NCBI GenBank assembly: GCA_016712105.1 | Contig: JADJRU010000012.1 | Span: 1-64,000, forward strand | Direction: 5' to 3' | DNA length: 64,000 bases | DNA from: Ahniella sp. | GTDB taxonomy: Bacteria > Pseudomonadota > Gammaproteobacteria > Xanthomonadales > Ahniellaceae | In this document: positions 27,016 through 35,412 of the stretch, piece after piece | Position numbering within the stretch: position 1 is the first letter of the stretch | Layout: each line of letters opens with the position of its first letter | Translations under genes and position numbers: made by a program | Notes under the pieces: generated by a model | Told to the model about the DNA's origin: nothing | The model's database searches: none | The model's input: only the letters and a program-made list of their open reading frames with translations

Positions 27016-27249
27016 TCAACACCAGCGCAGGAAATCGTCTGCAGCAATGCCTGCCTGTTTCAAGATGCCCGACAAGGTACCCACCTTCAATTCACGATGC
27101 ATCGGAACAACGCAGCCAATGCTCCCTTTGCGCATGACGACATGGCTGCCTCGTTGGCGGACCGCAACAAATCCCAGCTTTTCAAGCGCCCGCACCGCAT
27201 CGGCTCCGGAAATGTGCGGAAGGCTAGGCGGCACTAGCCGATACTTCAA
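27016..27249 (-). CDS. hicA: HicA-family mRNA interferase toxin
   Basis: 77 residues of the HicA/YcfA family: double-stranded-RNA-binding-like fold with the catalytic His in RQRGSHVVMRK and the tail VGTLSGILKQAGIAADDFL. HicA toxins cleave mRNA when freed from HicB. The start, by homology, is near ISGADAVRALEKLGF, so the first dozen residues may be an extension. Encoded just downstream of the hicB-like gene, 16 bases apart. Confidence 0.88.
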   Translation of the reverse strand: MKYRLVPPSLPHISGADAVRALEKLGFVAVRQRGSHVVMRKGSIGCVVPMHRELKVGTLSGILKQAGIAADDFLRWC

Positions 27250-27265
27250 AAGTAGTCAGTAATGC

Positions 27266-27433
27266 CTAGCCGTAGGAAGTCACCGGAAACTCTTCAAGAT
27301 AGAGCTCTGTGGCTTCCCGAAGATTGCTCAACGCTTCTTCGATCGAATCACCTTGCGTGGTTGTTCCCGTCTCAGGGTTCAACGCAACGAAGCCCCCCTC
27401 CTGGGCCGGAATCAGAACAGCAGTCAGTTGCAC
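27266..27433 (-). CDS. hicB: HicB-family antitoxin (short form)
   Basis: 55 residues from a GTG at 27433, chosen because AAGGAG lies exactly six bases upstream; the longer in-frame ATG ORF starting at 27508 has no such site and no HicB similarity in its extra part. The protein shows the partial RNase H-like HicB fold (GGFVALNPETGTTTQGDSIEEAL, split by the beta turn), then LREATELYLEE. There is no DNA-binding tail, so autorepression may need a partner or be absent. First gene of the pair. Confidence 0.8.
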   Translation of the reverse strand: MQLTAVLIPAQEGGFVALNPETGTTTQGDSIEEALSNLREATELYLEEFPVTSYG

Positions 27434-27708
27434 GGCGAGCTCCTTGGAAGTTCGCGGACATTGTATTCCTCCCTGCGAGGAAGCGCTCACCCTGAGCGGC
27501 GCACCCACCGGTTCCAGTTGAAATCCCCGGATTCAAGGATCATCGGGAATACCCTGTCGACTGGCACTGGGCGCAAGCCAAACCCCGCTCACAGCGAGAC
27601 AGCTGGGCAGGCAACCGGGCTCCGTTCCTCAGCCCACCCATTGCGGGGGTGGAGGCGGCATTACAACGAGTCCATACTGATCGGGCCCCCACCTGTTCGG
27701 AGTCGCCG

Positions 27709-28551
27709 ATGCGTCGTCTGTTGCCCTTGCTGCTTACCCTCCTGTTGCCGATCGCCGCCATCGCCGACGAGCCGATCCGTCTGGCGCCGCCCGAGGCGAT
27801 GTTCAAGGACAGCATCAAGCTCCAGCAGTTCGTGCGCGGAACCTTGCGCTTTGTGCTGCTGCACGAAACCGGCCATGGGTTTGTCGATCTGTATGGCATC
27901 CCGGTGCTCGGTCGCGAGGAAGATGCGGCGGATCGTTTTGCCACGTGGTGGTTGTCACCGGATGGTCAGCAGGATGGAAGCGACGCGATTGCGGCGGTCG
28001 AGTGGTGGCTGGCGCTGAGTGAGCAGAGTGAACTGACGCGCACCCAATTGGCGTGGTGGGGCGAACACGGCATCGACGAGCAGCGCGGGTACCAGATCAT
28101 CTGTCTGCTGTATGGCTCCGACCCGGAAACGATGGGCCCGCTCGCCGGTCGCCACGGGCTGCCCGAGTCGCGGCGCGCTTCGTGTATTCCGGAAGCGCAG
28201 CAGAATGAAGCGTCCTGGCGGGCTTATCTCGGGGAGCAAGGTGCCCGGTTCCCCTTGCAACTCGATGGGTTCATCGCGCCGGTCAATCTGCACCCGGTGA
28301 CGAACGAGGCGAACCAGGCTGCGGCACAACTGGTGCGCGATTGGGGCCTCCTGACCGAGTTGTCCGATCTGCTGAAACAGTTCCGCTTTCCGGAGGGCAA
28401 GGGCCTGGTTCGGCTGCACGCACAGGAGTGCGGCAGCCCCAATGCCTATTGGAATCCCCAGGAACAGTCGATTGTCTTGTGTTATGAACTGGTCAATCTG
28501 GTAGCCGAAGTGGGTGTTGCCGCGGGATTCAAGCAAGACACGGCACCTTGA
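27709..28551 (+). CDS. Exported DUF4344-type putative metallopeptidase
   Basis: 280 residues from ATG 27709 with a signal peptide (RRLLPLLLTLLLPIAAIA). A zinc motif HETGH lies in FVLLHETGHGFVDLYGIP, and GREEDAADRFATWW follows, giving the H-E-x-x-H plus downstream acidic ligand pattern of DUF4344 proteins. The rest contains several Cys residues that could form disulphides in the periplasm. Substrate unknown. The 275 bases before it, back to hicB, hold no gene that I can see. Confidence 0.8.
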   Translation: MRRLLPLLLTLLLPIAAIADEPIRLAPPEAMFKDSIKLQQFVRGTLRFVLLHETGHGFVDLYGIPVLGREEDAADRFATWWLSPDGQQDGSDAIAAVEWWLALSEQSELTRTQLAWWGEHGIDEQRGYQIICLLYGSDPETMGPLAGRHGLPESRRASCIPEAQQNEASWRAYLGEQGARFPLQLDGFIAPVNLHPVTNEANQAAAQLVRDWGLLTELSDLLKQFRFPEGKGLVRLHAQECGSPNAYWNPQEQSIVLCYELVNLVAEVGVAAGFKQDTAP

Positions 28552-28642
28552 ATCACTTTTGTTTGTTGCCATGCGAATCAATCACTTGCAGGTGAATTCG
28601 CGGGAATTCCCGGCGATTCACGAAATTTCCTTGACGAACTTT

Positions 28643-28671
28643 TTGCATTCCGGCGCAGAGCTGACTATGAT
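28643..28671 (+). promoter_or_regulatory. Possible sigma-70-type promoter of rpsU
   Basis: A -10-like TATGAT at 28666-28671 stands 17 bases downstream of TTGCAT (28643-28648). A better -35 match, TTGACG at 28631, is too far (29-base spacer). Placement upstream of rpsU supports a promoter here; the exact boxes are tentative. Confidence 0.4.
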
Positions 28672-28682
28672 GCGCGCCCCTT

Positions 28683-28713
28683 CCGCAGGTAATGCCTGCG
28701 GGTTATTGTTTTT
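28683..28713 (+). promoter_or_regulatory. Stem-loop followed by T-rich run in the rpsU leader
   Basis: CCGCAGG and CCTGCGG form a 7-base perfect stem with loop TAATG, followed by GTTATTGTTTTT. It ends about ten bases before the rpsU start codon and just before its GGAG. It looks like a terminator or attenuator placed inside the leader. Confidence 0.5.
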
Positions 28714-28722
28714 GGAGCCCAC

Positions 28723-28938
28723 ATGCCAACCGTGAAAGTCCGCGAAAACGAGCCGTTTGAGTTTGCCCTGCGCCGCTTCAAGCGCTCGTGCGAAAAGGCC
28801 GGCATTCTTGCCGAGACCCGCAAGCGCGAGTTCTATGAAAAGCCGACGCAAGAGCGCAAGCGCAAGGCTGCTGCCGCGGTCAAGCGCAATTCACGTCGCG
28901 TCTCGCGCGATGTGACCAAGCGCAAGCGCCTGTACTGA
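28723..28938 (+). CDS. rpsU: 30S ribosomal protein S21
   Basis: 71 residues, normal length, very basic: PTVKVRENEPFEFALRRFKR at the start and RRVSRDVTKRKRLY at the end are diagnostic. S21 sits near the 3' end of 16S rRNA and helps initiation. GGAG lies eight bases before the ATG. In many gammaproteobacteria rpsU heads the dnaG-rpoD operon; here it is followed by a terminator and yqeY. Confidence 0.98.
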   Translation: MPTVKVRENEPFEFALRRFKRSCEKAGILAETRKREFYEKPTQERKRKAAAAVKRNSRRVSRDVTKRKRLY

Positions 28939-28958
28939 TCGCTGGTTTCGACATCAAG

Positions 28959-28992
28959 AGCCGACGCCACGAAAGTGCCGTCGGCTTTTTGT
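28959..28992 (+). terminator. Rho-independent terminator after rpsU
   Basis: AGCCGACG pairs with CGTCGGCT around a short loop and is followed by TTTTT. It is 20 bases after the rpsU stop. Confidence 0.85.
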
Positions 28993-29038
28993 GTTCCTGG
29001 CGATCCGCCCATTGACCCATTGATCGAGGAAATTTCAG

Positions 29039-29488
29039 ATGAGCCTCAAGGCCCAGCTGGTTGAAGACATGAAAGCCGCCATGAAAAGCGGCGAAAAAGA
29101 AAAGCTGGGTGTGATCCGGCTGATCAACGCTGCGATCAAACAACGCGAAGTCGATGAGCGGATCATGCTCGACGACACGCAGGTGCTGGCCGCGCTGGAG
29201 AAAATGCAGAAACAGCGTAAGGACTCGATCGAACAATACGTCGCCGCCGGCCGCGAGGATCTCGCAACGGTCGAACGCAACGAAATGGCGATCATCCAGA
29301 CTTACCTGCCGGCACAACTCGATGCCACGGAACTCGCCAACATGGTGGCAGTGACAATTGCCGAAGTGGGCGCTGCAGGACCGAAGGACATGGGCAAGGT
29401 CATTGCCGCGCTGCGCCCGAAAGTGGCGGGGCGCGCCGACATGGGCCAACTGTCCGAACAGATCAAGGCAAGACTCGCCGCACTGTAA
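29039..29488 (+). CDS. yqeY: GatB/YqeY domain protein
   Basis: 149 residues forming one GatB/YqeY domain, the tRNA-contacting module also found at the end of GatB. Signature stretches: LKAQLVEDMKAAMKSGEKEK at the start, YLPAQLDATEL in the middle and GKVIAALRPKVAGRADM near the end. The cellular role is not established. yqeY after rpsU is a conserved pairing. GAGGAAATTTCAG precedes the ATG at 29039. Confidence 0.93.
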   Translation: MSLKAQLVEDMKAAMKSGEKEKLGVIRLINAAIKQREVDERIMLDDTQVLAALEKMQKQRKDSIEQYVAAGREDLATVERNEMAIIQTYLPAQLDATELANMVAVTIAEVGAAGPKDMGKVIAALRPKVAGRADMGQLSEQIKARLAAL

Positions 29489-29500
29489 GGATCGGCGACG

Positions 29501-29533
29501 ACCCCCACCGTTCGAACTCAGGACGGTGGGGGT
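29501..29533. terminator. Bidirectional terminator between yqeY and the NADH dehydrogenase gene
   Basis: ACCCCCACCGT and ACGGTGGGGGT form an 11-base perfect stem with an 11-base loop. The stem overlaps the last codons of the convergent NADH dehydrogenase gene (stop at 29518). Position between convergent genes supports termination; T-runs are weak. Confidence 0.6.
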
Positions 29534-30849
29534 TCATCGCCAGACCTGGAGCCAGGCGCGCCGACAATGACGCGCGCATGCCTTTGGTAGGTGATGTAAC
29601 TCACTGCCCACTGGAACAACACGATCACTCGATTCCTGAATCCGATCAGGAACAACAGGTGTGCAAACAGCCAGAACAACCAGGCGACTGCACCGGAGAA
29701 TCGCACCCCACGCAGGTCGACCACGGCAGCCAGGCGCCCGATCGTCGCCAGATTGCCGAAATCCCGATAACGGAACGCAGCGGCGCTGTCGCTCTTGCCT
29801 TGAAGTCGCCGACGGATCCGCTCGGCAACAAATCGCCCCATCTGTTTTGCAGCGGGTGCCACACCGGGCACGGGCTTGCCGCCATCGGTCACTGACGCCA
29901 GATCACCGATCACGAACACTTCAGGATGTGCCGGCACACTCAGATCGGGCGCGACACGGACACGCCCGGCACGATCCCGCTCGACGGGCAAACAAGCACC
30001 CAAGGGTGAGGCGGCAACACCGGCGGCCCACAGCACGGTGGCTGAATCGATTCGCTGTGTCCCAAGCAGGATGCCGTCGGCGTCCATCGCCGATACCGGT
30101 TGCCCGACATGCACCAACACACCCAATCGTTCCAGCTGATGTTTGGCGCTGGCAGACAGCGATTCCGGCATCGCCGACAAGACCCGCGGACCTGCCTCGA
30201 TCAAGTGGATTTCGGCGCGGCCCGGATCGATCCGGCGAAACTCGCGCGGCAAGGTGTGCCGGGCAATTTCCGCCAAGGTTCCGGCCAGTTCGACCCCGGT
30301 CGGACCCGCGCCGATCACCACGAATCGAAGCAGTCGTGCCTGCTCGACCGGGTCCGTGCTCGCCTCGGCGTGTTCAAACGCCGACAACATGCGTGACCGA
30401 ATCAGGAAGGCGTCATCAAGTGTCTTCAGACCCGGTGCGTAGTCGCGCCAGGCATCGTTGCCAAAGTAGGCATGGGTGGCCCCTGCTGCCACCACGAGGT
30501 AGTCGTAGTTCCAATGCTGCGCACCGGCATGGACAGATCGTGCGCCCGTATCGATGCGATCAACTTCAGCCATCAACACCGTAACGTTTCGCTGTCCCCG
30601 CAGAATATGCCGCAAGGGCGCAGCGATATCCGGCGCCGACAGGCCAGCCGTGGCGACTTGGTACAGCAGGGGCTGGAACAGATGATGGTTCGTGCGATCG
30701 ATCAGGGTGATGTCGACCGGGGCACGCGCCAACGCCCGCGTGGCCCACAATCCACCGAACCCACCGCCGATGATCACCACCCGGGCTCGTTTCGCCGAGC
30801 CCGGGTCGTGATCCTTGTCAGTAGCGCCCGTAGACATCGACTCGGGCAC
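29518..30849 (-). CDS. ndh: Type II NADH dehydrogenase (NAD(P)/FAD-dependent oxidoreductase)
   Basis: 443 residues. FAD-binding Rossmann motif VVIIGGGFGGLWA near residue 25 and NADH motif FVVIGAGPTGVELAG near 178; NHHLFQPLLYQVATAGLSAP is the typical NDH-2 quinone-side segment. The C-terminus is amphipathic and hydrophobic (LFWLFAHLLFLIGFRNRVIV), the membrane anchor of this family. It transfers electrons from NADH to quinone without proton pumping. The start could be ATG 30849 or 30837; both overlap the end of the DUF2541 gene. The proline/serine tail (GDEPPPS) is unusual. Confidence 0.9.
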   Translation of the reverse strand: MPESMSTGATDKDHDPGSAKRARVVIIGGGFGGLWATRALARAPVDITLIDRTNHHLFQPLLYQVATAGLSAPDIAAPLRHILRGQRNVTVLMAEVDRIDTGARSVHAGAQHWNYDYLVVAAGATHAYFGNDAWRDYAPGLKTLDDAFLIRSRMLSAFEHAEASTDPVEQARLLRFVVIGAGPTGVELAGTLAEIARHTLPREFRRIDPGRAEIHLIEAGPRVLSAMPESLSASAKHQLERLGVLVHVGQPVSAMDADGILLGTQRIDSATVLWAAGVAASPLGACLPVERDRAGRVRVAPDLSVPAHPEVFVIGDLASVTDGGKPVPGVAPAAKQMGRFVAERIRRRLQGKSDSAAAFRYRDFGNLATIGRLAAVVDLRGVRFSGAVAWLFWLFAHLLFLIGFRNRVIVLFQWAVSYITYQRHARVIVGAPGSRSGDEPPPS

Positions 30850-31225
30850 GGTCCAGCGAGCGTTCGGTGTCGCCGATCACACCCACCTCGACGACCCAGC
30901 GTTTCCCGCCATTGAGATCGACCCAGCGGGACTCACCGCCTTGCTTGATGCGATCACGGATGTGCAGGGTATCGGTCGACCCGTCGCCGAAGCGGACCCA
31001 CAGGCTTTCGACTTCGACCTGCCCCTTCTTCGCCTTCAACTTGATCGCGTTGATGCGCGGCTTGCAGCGCGTGCGGATCACATCGAGGTCGTTTTCATGG
31101 TGCGCGAGTTTGGTACTGCCCAGATATCGGGTGCCGTCGGCGGCAGGAGCGACGCCTGCGAATCCGGCGACAAACAGGGCAACGGCAAAAGTCAGCGCGG
31201 ACGGGAACACGATCGGGCGATTCAT
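30818..31225 (-). CDS. Exported DUF2541-like protein
   Basis: 135 residues from ATG 31225 with a signal peptide (ALTFAVALFVAGFAGVAPAA). The mature part (YLGSTKLAHHENDLDVIRT, then WVRFGDGSTDTLHIRDRI and GGKRWVVEVGVIGDT) has the layout of DUF2541/YaaI periplasmic proteins, whose function is unknown. An upstream in-frame ATG at 31318 would add 31 residues before the signal peptide and is less likely. Overlaps the start of the NADH dehydrogenase gene by 20-32 bases. Confidence 0.7.
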   Translation of the reverse strand: MNRPIVFPSALTFAVALFVAGFAGVAPAADGTRYLGSTKLAHHENDLDVIRTRCKPRINAIKLKAKKGQVEVESLWVRFGDGSTDTLHIRDRIKQGGESRWVDLNGGKRWVVEVGVIGDTERSLDRARVDVYGRY

Positions 31226-31318
31226 GAGTGACTCCGGTTTGGAAACATCGATATCGCTGACAACGTCGGCATTCGATTTTCGTTGACACAAAGTGTAGCG
31301 ACTCGCCCGCAAAACCAC

Positions 31319-31876
31319 TCAGAGCATGCCGGTTTCGAGCTTGGCCACGTCCGACATCATCGATTGGTTCCAGGGTGGATCAAAGACCAGCTCGACATCG
31401 GCCTCGGCGACTTTCGGCAGCAATTCGATCTTGTCGCGGACATCGGTGACCAGAATGTCGCCCATGCCGCAACCCGGTGCAGTCAGCGTCATCTTCACCT
31501 CGACCCGGCGCTGGCCGTCGTCCTGTCGCTCGATTTCGCAGGTGTAGACCAGACCGAGATCGACGATGTTGACCGGGATCTCCGGATCAAAGCAGGTGCG
31601 CAACTGCGACCACACCGCTTTTTCGAAGTCCTCGTCCGTGGCGTTGTCGGGCAACTCCGGCAGGGGCATGGGCTCTTTGCCGATGGCGTCTGCATCCTGG
31701 TTCCTGATCCGGAACAGATTACCCTCGACGAATACCGTAAAACTGCCGCCGAGCGCTTGTGTGATGTAGCCCACCTGACCGGCAGGCAGGTTGACCACGT
31801 CGCCGGACGGCACCATGACGACTTCGCAATCGCGCTCGAATCGGATGGGTTCGGAGGTTTGGCTGTAACGGCTCAT
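31319..31876 (-). CDS. sufT: Fe-S cluster assembly factor SufT
   Basis: 185 residues from ATG 31876 (MSRYSQTSEP). The N-terminal domain is specific to long SufT (VVMVPSGDVVNLPAGQVGYI); the C-terminal DUF59/MIP18 domain contains DPEIPVNIVDLGLVYTCEIE and the Cys of TAPGCGMGD. SufT takes part in maturing iron-sulphur proteins, usually together with the suf operon, which is not visible here. The longer in-frame start would run into pyrB. Just downstream of pyrB on the same strand. Confidence 0.9.
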   Translation of the reverse strand: MSRYSQTSEPIRFERDCEVVMVPSGDVVNLPAGQVGYITQALGGSFTVFVEGNLFRIRNQDADAIGKEPMPLPELPDNATDEDFEKAVWSQLRTCFDPEIPVNIVDLGLVYTCEIERQDDGQRRVEVKMTLTAPGCGMGDILVTDVRDKIELLPKVAEADVELVFDPPWNQSMMSDVAKLETGML

Positions 31877-31923
31877 GGAAACGGCAGTCGCTGGGGGTCC
31901 GATAGTGTAGCGAGTCCGGGTCG

Positions 31924-32871
31924 TCAAGCCGTCAACAGGCGACTCATCACTGCCATACGCATGGCGACGCCGTTGCCCACTTGCTCGAGGATCACGGACT
32001 GCGGCCCGTCGGCGACCTCACTGGCGATCTCCACCTCGCGGTTCATCGGACCTGGATGCATGACGATCGCGTCGGGGCGGGCCCGCGCGAGCCGCTCGGG
32101 CGTCAGTCCCCACTCCGCATAGTACGCGGCGTCGGACGCAATCAGCGCCTGATCCATGCGCTCTTTCTGGAGGCGCAGCATCATGACCACGTCGGCCCCC
32201 TCGATGGCCTCGTCGATATTGTCGAATACCTGTCCCACTGAACGGAGCTCCGGCACCAGCAGTTGGGCCGGTGCGGCAAGACGCAGATCGCGCACCCCCA
32301 AGGTCTTGAGGGCATGGATGTCCGATCGCGCCACGCGCGAATGCAGGATGTCACCGACGATCGCCACACTGAGTCGGCTGAAGTCGTCGCCCTTGTGCCG
32401 ATGAATCGTGAAGGCATCCAGCAGGCCCTGGGTCGGATGTGCATGATTGCCGTCGCCGCCATTGACGATCGCCACGCCCGCCTGCGCATGTTCGGCCAAC
32501 AGAGCCGGCGTACCGTTTTCCTTGTGGCGCACCACAAACAGGTCGCAGCGCATCGCTTCGAGTGTCCGCAGTGTGTCGATCAGCGTCTCGCCTTTTTTGG
32601 TCGACGATTGCCCGACATCAAAATTGATGACGTCGGCACTGAGGCGCACTGCGGCAAGTTCAAAGCTGGTGCGCGTGCGCGTCGACGGTTCGAAGAACAG
32701 GTTCACCACCGTCCGCCCGCGCAACGTCGGCAACTTGTTGACTGGTCGCAAGGCGGTCTGCCGAAGTGCCGCGGCGGTCTCGATCAGTGCCTCCAGTTCG
32801 GCACGCGGCACACCCTCCAGCGTGATCAGGTGGCGGAGACGGCCGTCGGCGGAAAACTGGACAGCGCTCAT
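31924..32871 (-). CDS. pyrB: Aspartate carbamoyltransferase catalytic subunit
   Basis: 315 residues; joins carbamoyl phosphate and aspartate in pyrimidine synthesis. Carbamoyl phosphate loop FFEPSTRTRTSFE, then HPTQGLLDAF and MHPGPMNREVE are all intact. No pyrI regulatory subunit follows, and the linked pyrR suggests the pyrR-pyrB type of operon as in pseudomonads and xanthomonads. Start overlaps the pyrR stop (ATGA). Confidence 0.96.
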   Translation of the reverse strand: MSAVQFSADGRLRHLITLEGVPRAELEALIETAAALRQTALRPVNKLPTLRGRTVVNLFFEPSTRTRTSFELAAVRLSADVINFDVGQSSTKKGETLIDTLRTLEAMRCDLFVVRHKENGTPALLAEHAQAGVAIVNGGDGNHAHPTQGLLDAFTIHRHKGDDFSRLSVAIVGDILHSRVARSDIHALKTLGVRDLRLAAPAQLLVPELRSVGQVFDNIDEAIEGADVVMMLRLQKERMDQALIASDAAYYAEWGLTPERLARARPDAIVMHPGPMNREVEIASEVADGPQSVILEQVGNGVAMRMAVMSRLLTA

Positions 32872-33383
32872 GCCGAACCCCCCAGGCGAATGGTTTCCAG
32901 ATGCAAATCGGGGTGACCACGCAATTTGATGTGCTGGTCAAGCGGCAAGGTTGGGCGCAAGGCCACGAAGTCCGCTTCGATCGGCAATTGCCGACCATTT
33001 CGCGACACCAGCACCGCCAGCAACACCTGCGCCGGCCGACCCCAGTCGAAAATTTCGTTCAATGCTGCACGAATCGTCCGTCCGCTGAACAAGACATCGT
33101 CGACCAGCAGCACATTCTCGCCTTCGATCGACCACGGCAAACTCGATGGCATCACGCGCGGATGCAGCGCGTTCTGGCCATGATCGTCGCGGTAGAAACT
33201 GATATCGAGCCGGCCGATCGGCTGATCCGGCACCAGTTCGTGCGCAATCCGTTCGGCGAGCAACACACCACCGGTCTGGATGCCGATGATACGAGGCGCC
33301 ATGACGCCACGAGCCTCAAGGCCGCTGGCAATCGACGCGATCCACGGGGACAACAGGCTGGGCACATCCGGCAAGGAGGACAT
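32868..33383 (-). CDS. pyrR: PyrR-type phosphoribosyltransferase/regulator
   Basis: 171 residues of the type I phosphoribosyltransferase fold with the PRPP-binding motif VLLVDDVLFSGRTIRAAL. IGIQTGGVLLAERI and LDISFYRDDHG are typical PyrR strings. In Bacillus PyrR binds RNA and has uracil phosphoribosyltransferase activity; proteobacterial copies beside pyrB are less well studied. ATG 33383 (MSSLPDVPSL) is chosen over a longer start lacking similarity. First gene of the pyrR-pyrB pair. Confidence 0.93.
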   Translation of the reverse strand: MSSLPDVPSLLSPWIASIASGLEARGVMAPRIIGIQTGGVLLAERIAHELVPDQPIGRLDISFYRDDHGQNALHPRVMPSSLPWSIEGENVLLVDDVLFSGRTIRAALNEIFDWGRPAQVLLAVLVSRNGRQLPIEADFVALRPTLPLDQHIKLRGHPDLHLETIRLGGSA

Positions 33384-33499
33384 CGCGGCACCGGCAATCG
33401 AGGGGGCGGAGAGTTTAGCAAGGTGTGGTGCCCGCACCGGGCGATACTTTCACGCTGCGCTTTGGCACAATGAGGGAATGACCACATCGGGTTTCTGCA

Positions 33500-34723
33500 T
33501 TGGCTGCCTTTGAATACCTCGCACTGGACAGCAAGGGCCAGAACACGCGCGGCGTGATCGAGGCGGATACGCCGCGCTCGGCGCGCAGCCTGCTGCGCGA
33601 GCGCGGCCTGAACGCACTGGAACTCAACGAGGTCACCGAGAAGTCGAAAGGTGGCGGCAACCTGGAGTTCGGCGGGCGTGGCAATCGCCTGCGCAGCAAA
33701 CAACTGGTCATCCTCACCGAACAGTTGTCGACCCTGGTGCACGCCGGCTTGCCGATCGACGAAGCCCTTTCGGCATTGTCCGACGAGACCGACGACGCCC
33801 GCCTCAAAAGGGTGGTGGCGGCCTTGCGTGCCCGAGTCATGGAAGGCCGGACCCTGGCCGACGCGTTTCGAGAATTCCCCGACAGTTTTCCGGAACTGTT
33901 TCCGGCCACGACCGCCGCCGGCGAACAAACCGGTCGATTGGGCGAGGCACTCGGTCGCCTTGCCGAATACACGCAGAACCGCGACTCACTGCAGCGCGAC
34001 ATGATTGCGGCGCTGGCGTATCCCCTGCTGTTGCTTGCGGTCGCGCTCGCGGTCGTGACCGGGCTGATGACCACGGTGGTCCCCAAGATCGTTGCCGTGT
34101 TCGAGAACATCAAGGCGGAGTTGCCGCTGCTGACGAGAGTCCTGATTGCCACCAGCGAATTCCTCACCACCTACGGCTGGCTGCTGCTGGGGGCTGTGGT
34201 GATTCTGGGCGTGGCTGGAGCGCTGGCACTTCGCCAGGAATCGGTGCGGTTATGGCTCGACCGGGTTGCGCTCAAGCTGCCGGTCTTCGGCCGACTGTTG
34301 CGCGCTGCCGATACCGCTCGTGCCGCGCGCACGCTCGCCGTTCTGATCGGCAGTGGCGTACCGGTGCTCGACGCATTGAAGCTGGCTGCACCCACATTGA
34401 AGCGATTGCCACTGCGCGAAGGCATGAAACGCGCGGCAACGCGCGTACGCGAAGGCGCCACACTCGCCCGCGGCTTGACCGAAGCTCGTGTTTTTCCGGC
34501 GGTCGCACTGCGGCTCGTCGGCAGTGGCGAAAAGAGCGGACGCCTGCCGGAAATGCTCGATGCCGCAGCGGACCATCTGGCGCGTGACGTACGACAGGCC
34601 ATGGCGGTGACGAACGCCATTCTGTCGCCGATCCTGATTCTGCTGGTCGGTGCCATCGTGTTGGCGATCGTCCTGGCGATCCTGCTGCCGATTTTCGAAC
34701 TGAACACGTTGATCGGCAAATGA
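33500..34723 (+). CDS. Orphan GspF/PilC-family membrane protein upstream of ftsEX
   Basis: 407 residues with the complete GspF architecture: AAFEYLALDSKGQNTRGVIE at the start, two T2SSF repeats (LTEQLSTLVHAGLPIDEALS; RTLAVLIGSGVPVLDALKLA) and three membrane helices ending VLAIVLAILLPIFELNTLIG. The first codon is TTG at 33500, because no in-frame ATG precedes the conserved N-terminus; no good ribosome-binding site is visible. It is a paralogue of the T2SS gspF at 7103-8317, with only moderate similarity. There is no ATPase, pilin or secretin gene beside it. Its stop overlaps the ftsE start (ATGA), so it is coupled to the division genes. Confidence 0.88.
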   Translation: MAAFEYLALDSKGQNTRGVIEADTPRSARSLLRERGLNALELNEVTEKSKGGGNLEFGGRGNRLRSKQLVILTEQLSTLVHAGLPIDEALSALSDETDDARLKRVVAALRARVMEGRTLADAFREFPDSFPELFPATTAAGEQTGRLGEALGRLAEYTQNRDSLQRDMIAALAYPLLLLAVALAVVTGLMTTVVPKIVAVFENIKAELPLLTRVLIATSEFLTTYGWLLLGAVVILGVAGALALRQESVRLWLDRVALKLPVFGRLLRAADTARAARTLAVLIGSGVPVLDALKLAAPTLKRLPLREGMKRAATRVREGATLARGLTEARVFPAVALRLVGSGEKSGRLPEMLDAAADHLARDVRQAMAVTNAILSPILILLVGAIVLAIVLAILLPIFELNTLIGK

Positions 34724-35412
34724 GCACGGCACCGATGATCGAATTCGAAGGGGTGCACAAACGGTATGCCGGTGGCCAGAACGGCTTGCTCGACATCAAC
34801 TTTGTCATCCAGCGTGGCGAGATGGTGTTTGTGACCGGCCACTCCGGCGCCGGCAAATCGACCTTGATCAAGCTGATCGCGCTGCTCGAAGGTACCTCCC
34901 GCGGCCAAGTGCGCGTGGATGGCCAAGTGCTCGGTTCGTTGCGCCGCAGTGCCGCGCAGCAGCATCGCCGGACACTCGGCATGGTGTTCCAGGATTACCG
35001 GCTGCTGCATCGACAGAGCATTTTCGACAACGTGGCTTTGCCGCTGCGAATCGCCGGCTGGACCCAGGCCGACATCGACAAGCGCGTGCGCGCGGTGCTC
35101 GATCTCGTCGGACTGGGCGCAAGAGCGTTCGATACGCCGCTCATGCTGTCCGGCGGTGAACAACAACGCGTCGGCATCGCCCGCGCCTTGGCACCGCGCC
35201 CGGCGCTGATCATTGCCGATGAACCCACCGGCAACCTTGACCCGAAACTGGCCACCGACATCATGCAGCTGTTCATTTCATTGATGCAGGCGGGCACCAC
35301 GGTGGTCGTGGCCTCGCATGACCTGCACTTGATCCAGCGCGTGAAAAAGCGTGTGCTGGTGCTCGACAAGGGCCGACTGATCGACGACTTCCGACCGGAG
35401 CCTGCCGCATGA
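34720..35412 (+). CDS. ftsE: Cell-division ABC ATPase FtsE
   Basis: 230 residues. Walker A GHSGAGKSTL, signature MLSGGEQQRVGIARAL and Walker B ALIIADEPTGNLD are intact. FtsE with FtsX controls EnvC-driven amidase activity at the septum; an EnvC-like gene is in this window at 16342-17511. Coupled by ATGA overlaps both to the GspF-like gene and to ftsX. The usual ftsY upstream and rpoH downstream are not present. Confidence 0.95.
   Translation: MSTAPMIEFEGVHKRYAGGQNGLLDINFVIQRGEMVFVTGHSGAGKSTLIKLIALLEGTSRGQVRVDGQVLGSLRRSAAQQHRRTLGMVFQDYRLLHRQSIFDNVALPLRIAGWTQADIDKRVRAVLDLVGLGARAFDTPLMLSGGEQQRVGIARALAPRPALIIADEPTGNLDPKLATDIMQLFISLMQAGTTVVVASHDLHLIQRVKKRVLVLDKGRLIDDFRPEPAA

Noticed and set aside
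30775..30810. GGGCTCG/CGAGCCC hairpin as a terminator
   Set aside because: It lies inside the start of the NADH dehydrogenase coding region and has no T-run.
33478..33513. ATG at 33478 as start of the GspF-like gene
   Set aside because: It is out of frame and stops after 11 codons; the conserved N-terminus begins at the TTG at 33500.
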